A DNA stretch of 64,000 bases. It comes from Candidatus Methylopumilus universalis (GTDB lineage: Bacteria > Pseudomonadota > Gammaproteobacteria > Burkholderiales > Methylophilaceae). Of this stretch, positions 63,042 through 64,000 are shown in pieces. The stretch covers positions 62,001-126,000 of the forward strand of contig NZ_CP040968.1 in assembly GCF_006365315.1 (NCBI RefSeq), in the 5' to 3' direction. The notes beneath the pieces were generated by a model, which did no database searches, was not told the origin of the DNA, and saw only the letters and a program-made list of their open reading frames with translations. Both the position numbers and the translations under genes were made by a program. Position 1 is the stretch's first letter. The number at the start of each line of letters is the position of its first letter.

Positions 63042-64000
63042 ATGCTTAATCTGAATTTAATGCAACATTGTGCAAATATTTTGGGGGAAGTATTAGATTT
63101 TCATGGCCCTGCGGATATGAAATTGAGTAACTATTTTAGGGAGCATGGCGAACTGGGACAGAAAGATAGAGGTGAAATTGCTGAATGTATCTATGGTGTG
63201 ATTCGGAGATTTAGATTTTTAAAGAAAATAAATGGAGATGAAAATAACTATAAAAAACTAGTTATTGCCTGGCTAATAAAAATTGAAGGAAGAAGTATTC
63301 GAGATTTGGAGCATGAATTAAGTAAAGAAGAAGTTGAATGGGCCAAATCATTAAAATCAAAAGATACAGAAGGATATACATGGCCAGAAAAATTAAGTTT
63401 ACCCGACTGGCTTTGGGATTTATTAGTTGAACAATATGGTATAGATGAGGCAATACTTCTAGCTAGAAGTTTTCTTGAGCCAGCTAAATTGGATATACGA
63501 GTTAATACAATAAAAATAAGTCGAGATGATCTGGTTAATGAACTTGCAAAAGATACAACTGATATTGAAGTTATGACCTATTCCCCATCTGGCATCAGAA
63601 TTGCCCGAGGGACGTCGTTAAGTCGGAATAGATTATTTTTAGAAGGAAAGATTGAAGTTCAAGATGAAAGCAGTCAAATATTAAGTTTCCTGGTAGATGC
63701 AAAAAGAGGAATGATGGTTGCAGATTTTTGCGCTGGCGCAGGCGGGAAGAGCTTAGCCATTGGGGCAATTATGAAGAACACTGGCCGTATATATGCTTAT
63801 GATATTTCTGAAAAACGAATTATTAATTTAGGTAAACGACTAAAAAAATCAGGATTATCTAACTTATTTGCACAAAAGATTAAAAATGAAAAAGATGCAA
63901 AGTTAAAAAAGTTACATGGAAAATTTGATCGAGTGCTTGCTGACGTTCCTTGCAGTGGAACTGGCACATTTAGAAGAAACCCAGATTTGAAATGGAAAAA
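63042..64000 (+). CDS. RsmB/NOP family RNA methyltransferase, partial
   Basis: An RNA cytosine-5 methyltransferase starting at the ATG at 63042, two bases after the DUF3108 stop codon. About 320 residues are visible. The N-terminal part (about 1-150) resembles a degenerate NusB-like region; the catalytic domain shows FCAGAGGKSLAIGA for SAM binding and ADVPCSGTGTFRRNPDLKW. The second cysteine motif lies beyond the right edge. It is a different protein from RsmB at 32822 and its RNA target is unknown. Confidence 0.9.
   Translation, partial: MLNLNLMQHCANILGEVLDFHGPADMKLSNYFREHGELGQKDRGEIAECIYGVIRRFRFLKKINGDENNYKKLVIAWLIKIEGRSIRDLEHELSKEEVEWAKSLKSKDTEGYTWPEKLSLPDWLWDLLVEQYGIDEAILLARSFLEPAKLDIRVNTIKISRDDLVNELAKDTTDIEVMTYSPSGIRIARGTSLSRNRLFLEGKIEVQDESSQILSFLVDAKRGMMVADFCAGAGGKSLAIGAIMKNTGRIYAYDISEKRIINLGKRLKKSGLSNLFAQKIKNEKDAKLKKLHGKFDRVLADVPCSGTGTFRRNPDLKWK

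Overview
The window looks like a chromosomal segment of a low-GC, gene-dense betaproteobacterium, most likely family Methylophilaceae. I infer this from gene content and order, because no 16S rRNA gene is present. The supporting traits are: the order kdsD-kdsC-lptCAB-rpoN-hpf-hprK-rapZ-PTS; def-fmt-rsmB-DUF4390-ntrY-ntrX; an SAH riboswitch in front of ahcY-metF; zapB-zapA-6S RNA; and a periplasmic beta-propeller of the PQQ-catabolism type often seen in methylotrophs. Intergenic gaps are short and start/stop overlaps are frequent. Several usual neighbours are absent (dprA beside smg, the DUF484 gene between dapF and xerC, purN after purM), as expected of a reduced, streamlined genome.

Layout. 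1-1,500: partial folD, a small exported EF-hand protein, and a Pro-Arg-His tRNA cluster behind a near-consensus promoter. 1,500-5,200: moeB-like E1 enzyme and valS. 5,170-8,500 (minus): acyltransferases, DUF3147, MAPEG, rhodanese and TusA. 8,500-12,400: exported HNH nuclease, a zinc-finger microprotein, ROK kinase, DedA, a small lipoprotein and selO. 12,400-13,850: three small envelope proteins (two are tandem paralogs) and tRNA-Phe. 14,000-15,150: arsC plus a MIP channel. 15,200-18,450 (minus): a vitamin B12 uptake unit with a cobalamin riboswitch, a TonB-dependent receptor and a BtuM-like membrane protein. 18,500-23,600: yggX, phoU, rpiA, ilvA, beta-propeller, EVE protein. 23,600-27,000 (minus): 6S RNA, zapA/zapB, xerC, dapF, lpxL. 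27,000-30,700: methyl cycle genes metK, SAH riboswitch, ahcY, metF. 30,700-38,080: smg, then def-fmt-rsmB-DUF4390-ntrY-ntrX. 38,081-49,941 (minus): about 12 kb, apparently one long transcription unit, covering KDO synthesis, LPS export, sigma-54, a regulatory PTS with HPr kinase and RapZ, oligopeptidase A and exonuclease III. 50,000-64,000: Kef-type antiporter, thiO, SOUL protein, GT9, psiE, moaC, bepA-like protease, ahpC-ahpF, hda, purM, two DUF3108 proteins and a partial RNA methyltransferase.

How the genes work together. One-carbon metabolism is strongly represented: FolD and MetF act on folate carriers, while MetK and AhcY run the SAM/SAH cycle. B12 import would supply a B12-dependent methionine synthase encoded elsewhere. 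The minus-strand block joins outer-membrane building to nitrogen/phosphoenolpyruvate signalling. The most unusual points are a short HPr kinase without its N-terminal domain, a BtuM-like B12 importer that seems to lack the cobalt-binding cysteine, a possible start-codon-sequestering switch below the cobalamin riboswitch, a degenerate NtrX next to an intact RpoN, and a cluster of small envelope proteins of unknown function. I found no CRISPR array, insertion sequence, prophage or obviously new multi-gene defence system. No stretch longer than about 300 bases lacks a gene once the tRNAs, riboswitches and 6S RNA are counted.
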